Shown piece after piece: positions 8,449-16,830 of a DNA stretch of 38,739 nt. Within the stretch, counting starts at the first letter, position 1. The number at the start of each line of letters is the position of its first letter. Position numbers and translations under genes: made by a program. Under the pieces are notes generated by a model. That model was not told the DNA's origin and did not search any database. It saw nothing but the letters and a program-made list of their open reading frames with translations. This DNA comes from a virus: positions 1 through 38,739 of the IMG/VR virus record IMGVR_UViG_3300046009_011788. One strand, written 5' to 3'.

Positions 8449-9627
8449 ATGCGTAAAGTTACAGACACACAGAAGAAACAACTTATTTCCGATCTTAGCG
8501 CTAAGTTTGGTAACATCGTAGCGCGCAAAGATATTATTGCTTATGCTAAATCTATTAATATTCCTGTACCTAACTGGTTGATCAATGGCGCAGAGTTTCG
8601 TCATAATCGAGGACAAATTAATTTGAACATTAGTGAAATTGAGTCCAATCCTTCCCCCGTAGCGGTTAAAGCTGAGCCTGTAGAAGCCGTAGCTCTAGCT
8701 GCCGCAGTAGTTCCCCTTCGTCAAAAGAAACTTCTAACAGAAGTAGATAATCTTGTTCCACATAAAGATGAGACTTATGTACCATTTGGTTTCTATAGAG
8801 ACTTAGAATCAATCATCAAGCATGAATCATTCTATCCTATCTTCATTACTGGATTGTCAGGTAATGGTAAGACTACTATGGTCGAACAAATTTGTGCTAA
8901 GCTAAAGCGTGAGTGTATTCGAGTTAACATTAGTATTGAAACAGATGAGGATGACCTTGTAGGTGGTAGCACGTTGATTGACGGCAATGTAACTTTCCGT
9001 GAAGGTCCAGTAATTACGGCAATGCGTCGAGGTGCTATTCTACTGTTGGATGAGATTGACCGAGGTAGTAACAAGTTAATGTGTATTCAAGGTATTCTTG
9101 AAGGCAAAGCATACTTCAATAAAAAGAATGGTGAAGTAATTACTCCTGCTAAGGGTTTCAATATTATTGCAACGGCGAACACTAAAGGTCGAGGCAATGA
9201 GGACGGCAAGTATATTGCAGCACAAATTCTTGACGAGGCATTTCTTGAGCGTTTTCCGATCACTGTTGAACAAGAATATCCTTCAGCAGTTACCGAGCGC
9301 AAGATCATTATCAATAACATGGAACACTTTAAATGTCTTGATGAGGAATTTGCAGATAAGTTAGTATCATGGGCGGAGATTATTCGCAAGACATATGTTG
9401 AAGGTGCTATTGATGAGATTATTTCCACTAGGCGCCTAGTGCATATTGTCAAAGCATATGGAGTGTTCAACGATCAGGAAAAGGCAATTAATCTTTGTAT
9501 CAATCGTTTTGACTCAGACACAAAGAATGCCTTTATGGATTTGTATAAGAAGATGTATGACCCAGCACCAGCAGAGGAAGCACCAGCAGCTGCTCCTCAA
9601 GATTTGAATGAAGAAATACCTTTCTGA
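8449..9627 (+). CDS. cobS: MoxR/CobS-like AAA+ ATPase
   Basis: A 392-residue AAA+ ATPase. Seen: an N-terminal region of about 110 residues ending in an Ala/Val-rich linker, Walker A GLSGNGKTT (about 135-143), Walker B LLLDEIDRG (about 198-206), an ATANTKGRG sensor 1 region, an arginine-finger-like AFLERFP stretch, and an Ala/Pro-rich tail. CobS is the ATPase of the aerobic cobaltochelatase, and homologues are widespread in T4-like marine phages, where they are called cobS. Here the partner is the upstream vWA/HExxH protein, so a phage-specific remodelling role is at least as likely as cobalt insertion. A terminator follows at 9644. Confidence 0.88.
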   Translation: MRKVTDTQKKQLISDLSAKFGNIVARKDIIAYAKSINIPVPNWLINGAEFRHNRGQINLNISEIESNPSPVAVKAEPVEAVALAAAVVPLRQKKLLTEVDNLVPHKDETYVPFGFYRDLESIIKHESFYPIFITGLSGNGKTTMVEQICAKLKRECIRVNISIETDEDDLVGGSTLIDGNVTFREGPVITAMRRGAILLLDEIDRGSNKLMCIQGILEGKAYFNKKNGEVITPAKGFNIIATANTKGRGNEDGKYIAAQILDEAFLERFPITVEQEYPSAVTERKIIINNMEHFKCLDEEFADKLVSWAEIIRKTYVEGAIDEIISTRRLVHIVKAYGVFNDQEKAINLCINRFDSDTKNAFMDLYKKMYDPAPAEEAPAAAPQDLNEEIPF

Positions 9628-9643
9628 TTTATCCTAAAGTAAC

Positions 9644-9666
9644 AAAGGGGCACAGAGTGCCCTTTT
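9644..9666 (+). terminator. Rho-independent terminator after the AAA+ gene
   Basis: A ten-pair hairpin (AAAGGGGCAC at 9644-9653, loop AGA, GTGCCCTTTT at 9657-9666) with one G-T pair; the right arm ends in four T. It closes the vWA/AAA+ transcript 16 bases after the stop codon and insulates it from the late-promoter sugar operon. Confidence 0.86.
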
Positions 9667-9672
9667 GCCTAT

Positions 9673-9680
9673 TATAAATA
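9673..9680 (+). promoter_or_regulatory. T4-type late promoter (TATAAATA)
   Basis: An exact TATAAATA box, the core of T4 late promoters recognised by the gp55/gp33/gp45 apparatus. It lies just after the terminator and 20-27 bases before the first gene of the sugar block. Its placement implies that the sugar operon is transcribed late. Confidence 0.78.
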
Positions 9681-9699
9681 CTACAATATATAGGTGAGT

Positions 9700-10461
9700 A
9701 TGAACAAATTAGATAATTTTATAGTATTAGATTCAATCTATGGTAGATTTATTATACCACGAAACTATACTCCTGGTCCTCCGACCATTGATCCGGCTAC
9801 AGCATTACTTAAAACTGGTCAAACACATATAGAACAAGAGCTAAACAATATCTTTGCAGTCGTTGATACTTTGGAAGATAATTCTATTATTATAGATGGA
9901 GGTGCCAATATTGGTTTCTTTTCTATTCCTGTTGCACAAAGAGTAAAGGAAAAAAATACTAGAATAATTTCTTTTGAACCTCAAAAAGAATTATTCTATG
10001 CTCTTGGTGGTACTATTGCATTAAACGAATTACGTAATGTATTTTTACATAATCTTGGCATAGGCAGTTCTAATTTTGTTGCTCAGATTTCAGATGTAGA
10101 TTATAGTGAAAAAACAGATTATGGTATGGTAACTATTTCTAAAGATAAAGTAAGTTCTGAAGTACCTTACCTAAGATATAGTACTGCTGAAGTTATAACT
10201 ATTGATTCAATGAAACTTCCTAGATTAGATTTTTTAAAATTAGATGTAGAAGGGTTTGAATGTGAGGCATTAAGAGGCGCTATAAAAACTATTAAAAAAT
10301 ATAAACCATGGATTTGGATAGAATATAACATGGCTGGTAAGGAAAATATTGAAAATGAATTAAAAGACCTTACAGAGTATTCTTATCATATTTTAGATTG
10401 GCAAAATATGTTAGTTGCCCCTAAACATAGATTAGACAAAACAGGTTGGAAGCTGCCATGA
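9700..10461 (+). CDS. FkbM-family methyltransferase
   Basis: A SAM-dependent O-methyltransferase of the FkbM family (253 residues from ATG 9700). Seen: SAM motif I IIDGGANIGFFS (about 66-77), SFEPQKE after it, and the family signature LDFLKLDVEGFECEALRG (about 179-196). FkbM enzymes methylate hydroxyls, often on polysaccharides. The frame allows a GTG at 9694, but that has no ribosome site; ATG 9700 has AGGTGA just upstream, which fits the extended anti-Shine-Dalgarno. First gene of the late sugar operon. Substrate unknown; a capping methylation of the glycan is an inference. Confidence 0.86.
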   Translation: MNKLDNFIVLDSIYGRFIIPRNYTPGPPTIDPATALLKTGQTHIEQELNNIFAVVDTLEDNSIIIDGGANIGFFSIPVAQRVKEKNTRIISFEPQKELFYALGGTIALNELRNVFLHNLGIGSSNFVAQISDVDYSEKTDYGMVTISKDKVSSEVPYLRYSTAEVITIDSMKLPRLDFLKLDVEGFECEALRGAIKTIKKYKPWIWIEYNMAGKENIENELKDLTEYSYHILDWQNMLVAPKHRLDKTGWKLP

Positions 10462-11243
10462 AAAAATTATTACTTCACACTCATACCGGATTAGGTGATC
10501 ATATTATAACTAATGGTATGGCGCATGCGTTCACTGAACAATATGATTTAGTTTTAGTTCCTCATATAAAAATGCTTAATACTTCAATAGTTGCTTTATA
10601 TGATAATTTTCCTAAAATTAAACCCGTTATGTTACCTGATATAGACATTACTCGTAATGGTATGCATCTTTTACAGGAAATACGAGAAAAGGAAAATGCT
10701 GAGATGGTAAGTATTGCCGATCCTTATCTTTATTATCCAAGAAGATTACTACAAAATAGTCAGGGTAATTTAGAATATGTAAATGTTCCAACTAATTTTG
10801 ATAGGCAATTTTATGAACTAGCTGGGATGCACTTTTCATATAGATATACAAAATGTAAGTTACCAGGGTCTACTGCTAATTCTAAAAAAATACTTAATGA
10901 ACTAAGTAAAGGCGGTAACTATATATTAGTACATAACACAAGTAGTCAAACATCTACAGGATACCCGTTGCAAATTGAACAAGTTACAAAAAATAAGGGA
11001 TTGCCTGTAATTAATATTGTCCCTGGCATAACAGATAATGTTTTTGAATTTTATGATCTAATAGTAAATGCTTCTGAAATACATGCAGTTGGTAGTTTCT
11101 TTCAATGTCTAGTTGATTCACTTTGGGAAAAAGTAAGTTGTCCAATGTTTTTTCATAACATAATGATTAAGCATGATACGCAAATAAACTGTCGCTGGAA
11201 TGATAATAGATGGATGGTATTAGATTACGATAGGAAATATTAA
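10458..11243 (+). CDS. Unidentified sugar-operon protein, glycosyltransferase-like
   Basis: A 261-residue protein with no clear family. It opens with [20 protein letters not shown], and the [10 protein letters not shown] loop resembles the first nucleotide-binding loop of GT-B heptosyltransferase-like (GT9) enzymes (GxGDxxxxxP/G). Later strands such as [11 protein letters not shown] and [15 protein letters not shown] are also compatible with a GT-B C-terminal domain. The start is ATG 10458, overlapping the methyltransferase stop (ATGA); the frame extends to a TTG but coupling favours the ATG. It shares one base with gmd. A glycosyltransferase role is inferred from motif and context only. Confidence 0.55.
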   Translation: MKKLLLHTHTGLGDHIITNGMAHAFTEQYDLVLVPHIKMLNTSIVALYDNFPKIKPVMLPDIDITRNGMHLLQEIREKENAEMVSIADPYLYYPRRLLQNSQGNLEYVNVPTNFDRQFYELAGMHFSYRYTKCKLPGSTANSKKILNELSKGGNYILVHNTSSQTSTGYPLQIEQVTKNKGLPVINIVPGITDNVFEFYDLIVNASEIHAVGSFFQCLVDSLWEKVSCPMFFHNIMIKHDTQINCRWNDNRWMVLDYDRKY

Positions 11244-12250
11244 TGAGGACAGCACTTATAACTGGGGTGACGGGCCAAGACGGGTCTTATCTAGCAGAAC
11301 TTCTTTTGAGCAAAGGTTATCTTGTTCATGGTATGATACGAAGAAGTTCATCTATTAATACCAATAGAGTAGACCATCTTTATAATGATCCAAATTTTAA
11401 ATTACATTATGGTGATGTAACTGATTCATTAACCATAATGAATATTATAAAGAAACAAAAACCGACAGAAATTTTTAATCTTGCGGCACAAAGTCATGTT
11501 CAAGTTTCTTTCGAAACTCCTGAATATACTGGGCATGTAGACGCACTCGGAACCCTTAAGATTTTAGAGTCAGTTAGAATGTTGGATATGGCAAATGATG
11601 TAAAAATTTATCAAGCATCCACATCTGAATTATACGGCAAAGTGCAAGCAGTCCCACAAACGGAAGAAACTCCTTTTTATCCAAGATCTCCTTATGGGGT
11701 AGCTAAACTATATGGTTATTGGATCGTAAAAAATTATAGAGAAGCTTACAATATGTTTGCTTGTTCTGGTATTTTATTCAATCATGAATCTCCGAGAAGG
11801 GGACATAATTTTGTTACACAAAAAATAGTTCAAGGCTTGCGTAATATTCATCAAGGTAAAACTAATAACCCTGTTTTATTAGGTAATCTAAATGCCAAAA
11901 GAGATTGGGGACATGCTAAGGATTATGTAGAAGCAATGTGGTTAATGCTTCAACAGAACACTCCACAAGATTATGTTATATCAACAGGTAAAATGTACAG
12001 TGTACGTCAGTTTGCTGAGGCGTGTGCTTCCTACTTTAATATGATTATAGAGTGGGAAGGTGAAGGAACTAACGAAGTCGGTATAGATAAGGTTACAGGT
12101 AAAACTGTTATTGCTGTAGATAAAAGATATTTTAGACCAGCTGAAGTCGAACAACTGTTAGGCGATTCTAGTAAAGCTAGAAAAGAACTCGGGTGGCAAC
12201 CTAGATATGATTTTTATTCTTTAGTTGAGGATATGTGTTTAAATGGATAA
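11243..12250 (+). CDS. gmd: GDP-mannose 4,6-dehydratase
   Basis: Converts GDP-mannose to GDP-4-keto-6-deoxymannose, the precursor of GDP-fucose and other deoxysugars. It has 335 residues, slightly shorter than E. coli Gmd (373). Seen: NADP loop [13 protein letters not shown] (about 7-19), the Gmd-specific [23 protein letters not shown], the catalytic [12 protein letters not shown] (YxxxK) and [10 protein letters not shown], which is diagnostic of Gmd. It is coupled to the preceding gene (TAATG) and overlaps the GDP-fucose synthase gene by 8 bases. Phosphomannose genes are absent, so GDP-mannose must come from the host. Confidence 0.96.
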   Translation: MRTALITGVTGQDGSYLAELLLSKGYLVHGMIRRSSSINTNRVDHLYNDPNFKLHYGDVTDSLTIMNIIKKQKPTEIFNLAAQSHVQVSFETPEYTGHVDALGTLKILESVRMLDMANDVKIYQASTSELYGKVQAVPQTEETPFYPRSPYGVAKLYGYWIVKNYREAYNMFACSGILFNHESPRRGHNFVTQKIVQGLRNIHQGKTNNPVLLGNLNAKRDWGHAKDYVEAMWLMLQQNTPQDYVISTGKMYSVRQFAEACASYFNMIIEWEGEGTNEVGIDKVTGKTVIAVDKRYFRPAEVEQLLGDSSKARKELGWQPRYDFYSLVEDMCLNG

Positions 12251-13163
12251 GAATAGTAAAATTTTTGTAGCAGGCCATAATGGATTAGTAGGTTCTGCCA
12301 TAGTTCGTAATTTAAAAAGTAAAGGTTATGGTAACTTACTTACCATAAAAAGCTCTACGCTAGATTTAAGAAATCAAGAATCAGTAAAAGATTTTTTTAA
12401 TTATCATAGACCAGAATATATATTTTTAGCCGCAGCGAAAGTTGGGGGAATATTAGATAATGCAACATACCCTGCAGACTACATCTATGATAACCTAATG
12501 ATACAAAATAATGTTATTAATTTTTCTCACGTATATAAAGTGAAAAAATTATTATTTTTAGGTTCTTCCTGCATTTATCCTAAGTTTGCTCAACAACCGA
12601 TAAAGGAAGAATATCTATTATCTGATTATTTAGAACAATCTAATGAAGCATACGCAATAGCTAAAATTTCTGGCATGAAGATGTGTGAATACTACAATAA
12701 ACAATATGGTAGTAATTTTATTTCATGTATGCCTACTAATTTATATGGGCCTAATGATAATTTTGATTTAAATTCTTCACATGTTATTCCTGCGTTAATT
12801 AATAAGTTTATCAACGCAAAAGATGAAGTAATATGTTGGGGTGATGGATCAGCAAAACGTGAATTTTTATATGTTGATGATATGGCTGAAGGTTGTATAT
12901 TTTTAATGAATGAGTATAACAATAATCAGTTTTTAAATCTAGGAACCGGAGAAGATATTTCTATAAAAGAACTGGTTGAACTAATTGCTAGACTCACTAA
13001 ATTTAAGGGTAAAATTGTTTGGGATACATCTAAACCAAACGGAACTCCTAGAAAGGTTTTAGATGTTTTTAAAATTAATAAATTAGGATGGAAAGCTAGT
13101 ACCACCCTAGAAGAAGGTTTGGTAAAAACATTAAAATGGTATAAGAATAATTCATCACTATGA
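12243..13163 (+). CDS. fcl: GDP-L-fucose synthase
   Basis: Epimerises and reduces GDP-4-keto-6-deoxymannose to GDP-L-fucose (also called WcaG). 306 residues against 321 in E. coli. Seen: NADP loop [10 protein letters not shown] (about 10-19), AAAKVGGI, the active-site GSSCIYPK, the catalytic YAIAK (YxxxK) and the family block [12 protein letters not shown]. It overlaps gmd by 8 bases, so the two steps are made together. Two putative fucosyltransferase genes follow directly, consistent with fucose being used by the phage itself. Confidence 0.95.
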   Translation: MDKNSKIFVAGHNGLVGSAIVRNLKSKGYGNLLTIKSSTLDLRNQESVKDFFNYHRPEYIFLAAAKVGGILDNATYPADYIYDNLMIQNNVINFSHVYKVKKLLFLGSSCIYPKFAQQPIKEEYLLSDYLEQSNEAYAIAKISGMKMCEYYNKQYGSNFISCMPTNLYGPNDNFDLNSSHVIPALINKFINAKDEVICWGDGSAKREFLYVDDMAEGCIFLMNEYNNNQFLNLGTGEDISIKELVELIARLTKFKGKIVWDTSKPNGTPRKVLDVFKINKLGWKASTTLEEGLVKTLKWYKNNSSL

Positions 13164-14332
13164 TTCAATTTAGTATCTACCAACACCCGTCTGAATCTCA
13201 AGAATTTTGGAATGAGTACATAGCATTTAGAAATGTGCTTCATTCTACTAAAGGGATGATTCAAAAATCAGATGTGGATAAAGCAAAAGAGTTATTTATA
13301 AAATATAAAACATCTCGTATGTTACTTATTCTCTCTAAGTTTTACTTTTGGGGATATATAGATGAACAAAGTTTTTTAAATGTTACTAATACACATTTAA
13401 AAGAAATTTATTCAACACTTAATTATTTGGATACTGAAGAATTATTATCTTGTCTAGGTTATAATCTTAGTAAAACTTATTTAAATATAAATGATAAGGA
13501 ATATAGTTTTAAAACAACTTTAAATACTAAGATAAAAAATCCAGAACTAAGTAATGATGAATATATTGTATATACCCCTAGAGTGTCTGGTTGGTTTTCT
13601 ATTATAGAAAATATTATTTCTGCCGAATTTGCAGGTTATCGTTCGGGTAAAAAGGTTATTATAAATGATCTAGCGAATTGGTGGCCTTATGATTTGTCTT
13701 TTAAAGAAGTGTATTCAAATAACTTTTTATTATTATCAGATTTCAATTTAAATAATCTTCCAATGATAACATTTGATAATGTGCGCACTTACTTATATGA
13801 TTATACTTTTAAAACGTTGGATGAATATAAAAGATTTTCTGCCTATAAAAGAAACAAGTACCTAAGTATATTGAAATCTACTAAACAATTTTTAGCAAAA
13901 AATATAGTTGATCTACCCACAAGTAGTTATGGTGTTATATTTGTTCGAGGTGGGGATAAGTTTGTGCAAGAAAGTATACAAGTACCTTATGATATTATAA
14001 AGCAAGATTTGAAATTAATAAATAACAAGTGTCCTATTTACATTGTTGGTGATGATTTTAATATAGCTGAGACTTTAATAAATAGTCTTAATGATCCTAG
14101 ATTAGTGAATTGTATTCAAAGTACTAAACAGGGTTATTTTTTATTTACCCGAGTATCTAGAGAATTGTGTATTGATATACTTAAAAACTATGTAATATGT
14201 TCTAATTCTATATTAAATATAGGATGTCCTTCAAGCAATTTACTTAATGCATCTAATTGGTCAAACACATTCAACTTCGATTTAGTAAGTAAAATAAAAT
14301 CCAGCCCAAAACTTAAATATTCTTTAATTTAA
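13160..14332 (+). CDS. Possible fucosyltransferase-like protein
   Basis: A 390-residue protein I cannot place firmly. The N-terminal 200 residues show no motif I recognise. Around residues 257-268 the strand-loop GVIFVRGGDKFV resembles the donor-binding HxRRGD loop of GT11/GT23-type and plant-type fucosyltransferases, though the His and one Arg are replaced. Later strands PIYIVGDDF and LFTRVSRELCIDIL fit the next steps of a GT-B domain. Position supports the idea: it is ATGA-coupled to GDP-fucose synthase and precedes a clear GT10 fucosyltransferase. It is richer in A+T than the core phage genes. Confidence 0.5.
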   Translation: MIQFSIYQHPSESQEFWNEYIAFRNVLHSTKGMIQKSDVDKAKELFIKYKTSRMLLILSKFYFWGYIDEQSFLNVTNTHLKEIYSTLNYLDTEELLSCLGYNLSKTYLNINDKEYSFKTTLNTKIKNPELSNDEYIVYTPRVSGWFSIIENIISAEFAGYRSGKKVIINDLANWWPYDLSFKEVYSNNFLLLSDFNLNNLPMITFDNVRTYLYDYTFKTLDEYKRFSAYKRNKYLSILKSTKQFLAKNIVDLPTSSYGVIFVRGGDKFVQESIQVPYDIIKQDLKLINNKCPIYIVGDDFNIAETLINSLNDPRLVNCIQSTKQGYFLFTRVSRELCIDILKNYVICSNSILNIGCPSSNLLNASNWSNTFNFDLVSKIKSSPKLKYSLI

Positions 14333-14336
14333 TAAT

Positions 14337-15206
14337 ATGAAAAAATTGAAAATCGGATTTACTGATACTCATGATCACCTTAAACTATTTTTCGTATCTA
14401 TACTTAGTTCTCTTTATGATGTAGAAATAGACAATGAATCACCTGATTTCTTATTATTTGGTGATGATAACTTTGGAACAAATAATAAAAATTTTTCCAA
14501 AAAGGATTGTATAAAAATATTTTATACTGGTGAAAATAGGCGCCCAGAGAATTTTGATTGTCATTATGCAATTAGCTTCGATCACAACTTTAACAATTGG
14601 CATTATAGATTACCTTTATTTGTCATCTATATGTGGTCATTAGAAAATATTCACAAGACAAAATACAATTATAACTATATCTTTGATCCTGATATAGAAG
14701 ATAAAAACGCTTTTGCTTCTTTTGTAGTAGGTAATCCTAATTGTTCACAACGTAATGATTTTTTTAAACTTTTATCTAAATATAAAAGAGTAGATGCAGG
14801 TGGAAAGCTATTTAAAAATGTAGATATTGATCTACCAACAGAAGCTAGTAAGATAGAATTCTTATCCACAAGAAAATTTAATATTTGTTTTGAAAGTATG
14901 ACGTATCCAGGGTATGTTACTGAAAAAATTCTTCACGCTTTTTATGCTGGTACTATTCCTATCTACTGGGGCAACCCTCTTATAGAAGCAGATTTTAATT
15001 CAAAAGCTTTTATTAATTGCCATAATTATATGTCTTTCGATGAGGTAGTAGATGTAGTAAGCAAATTAGATAATGACGAAGAATTATATAATAATATGCT
15101 TATGCAACCAGCATTTAGTGCAGATGTTGCGCCATCTTACATTTTATTAAATAATTTCTTAAATTGGTTCGATGCAATAGTGTATCAGAAAAGAGACTAC
15201 CGATGA
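14337..15206 (+). CDS. GT10 alpha-1,3-fucosyltransferase
   Basis: A 289-residue enzyme of family GT10, which transfers L-fucose from GDP-fucose in alpha-1,3/1,4 linkage to a sugar acceptor. Diagnostic is the C-terminal block NICFESMTYPGYVTEKI followed by LHAFYAGTIPIYWGNP (about residues 182-218), which is the GDP-fucose site of this family. The N-terminal part has the usual IFYTGENRRP and a YAISFDHNF/RLPLF stretch. The length matches compact bacterial members such as Helicobacter FucT. It sits four bases after the previous gene, in the fucose sub-operon, and uses the product of gmd and fcl. Confidence 0.9.
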   Translation: MKKLKIGFTDTHDHLKLFFVSILSSLYDVEIDNESPDFLLFGDDNFGTNNKNFSKKDCIKIFYTGENRRPENFDCHYAISFDHNFNNWHYRLPLFVIYMWSLENIHKTKYNYNYIFDPDIEDKNAFASFVVGNPNCSQRNDFFKLLSKYKRVDAGGKLFKNVDIDLPTEASKIEFLSTRKFNICFESMTYPGYVTEKILHAFYAGTIPIYWGNPLIEADFNSKAFINCHNYMSFDEVVDVVSKLDNDEELYNNMLMQPAFSADVAPSYILLNNFLNWFDAIVYQKRDYR

Positions 15207-15913
15207 AAATACAAACCTTTATTTTTAATTGGAAAGGCCAACATAATAATACGTTGGATAAAATAAAGCAATTTGAAAAAATTGGAATAGAAACTACAGT
15301 TATTAATAGTGATGATTCTTATACTCACTATGATAATTGGTACCATATTGGTGAGCAAAGTTTCTTTACTTCACAGATGTTAAAAGCTACTGAATTATTT
15401 GATTCTGATTTTCTTTTTCATATACAAGCAGATGTGTCATATGATAATTGGCAGAAGTTAATAGATGATGCTCTAAAATACTACGACAAATATGAATGGG
15501 GTTTGTATGCTCCTAATATAGATTATACATGGTATGATGCATCGAAGACTGATGTAGATAGATTGCAGCTTGAAGATCCAAATCTAAAAATGGTTGCTAG
15601 TACTGATTGTTCTTGTTGGTTTATCAATAAGGATATCATTGACATCTCTAAAGACAGAGAAATAAATTTTGAACCTTATCAAATTGGTTGGAGTTTTGAT
15701 TTAGTGTATTCCGCTATTTCATATCTAAACAAATATCCAGTTATTAGAGACTATAACCATACCGTCAAACATCCTAAAGGTTCAGGATATAATGTTGAAC
15801 AGGCAGAACAGGAAATGATACAATTGTATAATTCATTACCTGAGGATATTCAAAAGGCATTTTATTTTATTAAAATGGACAGAGAAAGATTAGCAGATTA
15901 TTATGGAGTTTAA
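15203..15913 (+). CDS. Predicted GT-A glycosyltransferase-like protein
   Basis: A 236-residue protein starting at ATG 15203, ATGA-coupled to the GT10 gene; the frame is open further upstream but that would overlap GT10 by over 40 bases. The pattern of an N-terminal strand IQTFIFNWKG, a helix SFFTSQMLKATELFDS, then FLFHIQADVSYDNW (a DxD-like metal site on a GT-A strand, about residues 71-84) and a later SCWFINKD resembles small GT-A transferases. No closer family is recognised. As part of the sugar operon it may extend the glycan. Medium-low certainty on function. Confidence 0.55.
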   Translation: MKIQTFIFNWKGQHNNTLDKIKQFEKIGIETTVINSDDSYTHYDNWYHIGEQSFFTSQMLKATELFDSDFLFHIQADVSYDNWQKLIDDALKYYDKYEWGLYAPNIDYTWYDASKTDVDRLQLEDPNLKMVASTDCSCWFINKDIIDISKDREINFEPYQIGWSFDLVYSAISYLNKYPVIRDYNHTVKHPKGSGYNVEQAEQEMIQLYNSLPEDIQKAFYFIKMDRERLADYYGV

Positions 15914-16828
15914 ATGATACTAGATTTTCATGATATAAATTCATTAATAGGGGAAAAAATAGATAAAGGTGATCCTGCATCTATTTTGAGAATGGATAAT
16001 ACTATAGGGTATGTTCTTGATTGTTTTAACAAAAAAGAAATGCCTGTAGCTCAATTTTTTAATCAATTGACCTTTATAGAAGGCGGTATTTATCCTATAG
16101 ATGGTGATTTTTATTATCAAAGAATAGTACCTGAGATGTACAAATCTATGCATGATTCTGACATTTTAGGATTCGTTGATATTTCAGGTGATATTCTAAG
16201 AGGAAATTTTTTAAATAATTTTGATACCAATAAAGTAATTTTTGCTGGTAATAATCATAATTATTTAGTAATGGATCCTGGGGCATTACTAGGTCTATCA
16301 CATTTTGGAAAAGTTGATGATCCTTGGACATCCCATTTGAAAGATAAAAAGGTATTAGTTATATCTACACATTTAGATTCTATAAAACATCAATGGAAAA
16401 AAATTGATAAAGTGTGGGGAAATAATAAAAATTTAATTGCTCCTTTTAAATTAGTAGATGTTATTCACTCTCCGTATCATCCGAACGTTGATAATAGGCA
16501 GTATGGAAAATTTAACGATTGGTTAGAATGTGTAGAACATATTAAAGGAATTATTGACACATATGACTATGATATTTTATTGGCTGGCTGCTCAACATCT
16601 GCTCCGTTATATTGCACACATGCTAAATCAAGAGGCAAAATTGGAATCCAAACAGGCGGTGTACTTCAATTATTTTTTGGTTTAATTGGTAAAAGATGGT
16701 TGAGTGAAGGGCATTATGCTAGATGGAGAGAAATGTTTAATGAACATTGGATTTTCCCTTTATTATCAGATCACGCCCAACAAAAAAATAATTATAATTA
16801 TTTAGAAACTAATCAAGCATATTGGTAA
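15914..16828 (+). CDS. Unidentified sugar-operon protein, possibly GT-D-like glycosyltransferase
   Basis: A 304-residue protein starting right after the preceding stop. The segment ASILRMDNTIGYVL near residues 23-36 recalls the nucleotide-sugar loop of GT-D (DUF1792-type) transferases. The C-terminal part, ILLAGCSTSAPLYCTHAK and then GKIGIQTGGVLQLFFGLIGK, resembles a conserved block seen in capsule-locus proteins of that kind. No signal peptide or membrane segment is seen. The assignment rests on these two blocks and on context. Confidence 0.45.
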   Translation: MILDFHDINSLIGEKIDKGDPASILRMDNTIGYVLDCFNKKEMPVAQFFNQLTFIEGGIYPIDGDFYYQRIVPEMYKSMHDSDILGFVDISGDILRGNFLNNFDTNKVIFAGNNHNYLVMDPGALLGLSHFGKVDDPWTSHLKDKKVLVISTHLDSIKHQWKKIDKVWGNNKNLIAPFKLVDVIHSPYHPNVDNRQYGKFNDWLECVEHIKGIIDTYDYDILLAGCSTSAPLYCTHAKSRGKIGIQTGGVLQLFFGLIGKRWLSEGHYARWREMFNEHWIFPLLSDHAQQKNNYNYLETNQAYW

Positions 16829-16830
16829 AA

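Noticed and set aside
6206-9627. Cobalamin biosynthesis by the CobT/CobS-like pair.
   Set aside because: No other cobalamin gene is in the window, and the vWA protein has a metallopeptidase-like motif; the names reflect homology only.
13281-13310. Late-promoter-like TATTTATA and similar AT-rich boxes inside coding regions of the sugar block.
   Set aside because: Such strings are expected by chance in DNA this rich in A+T and are not placed before a gene start.
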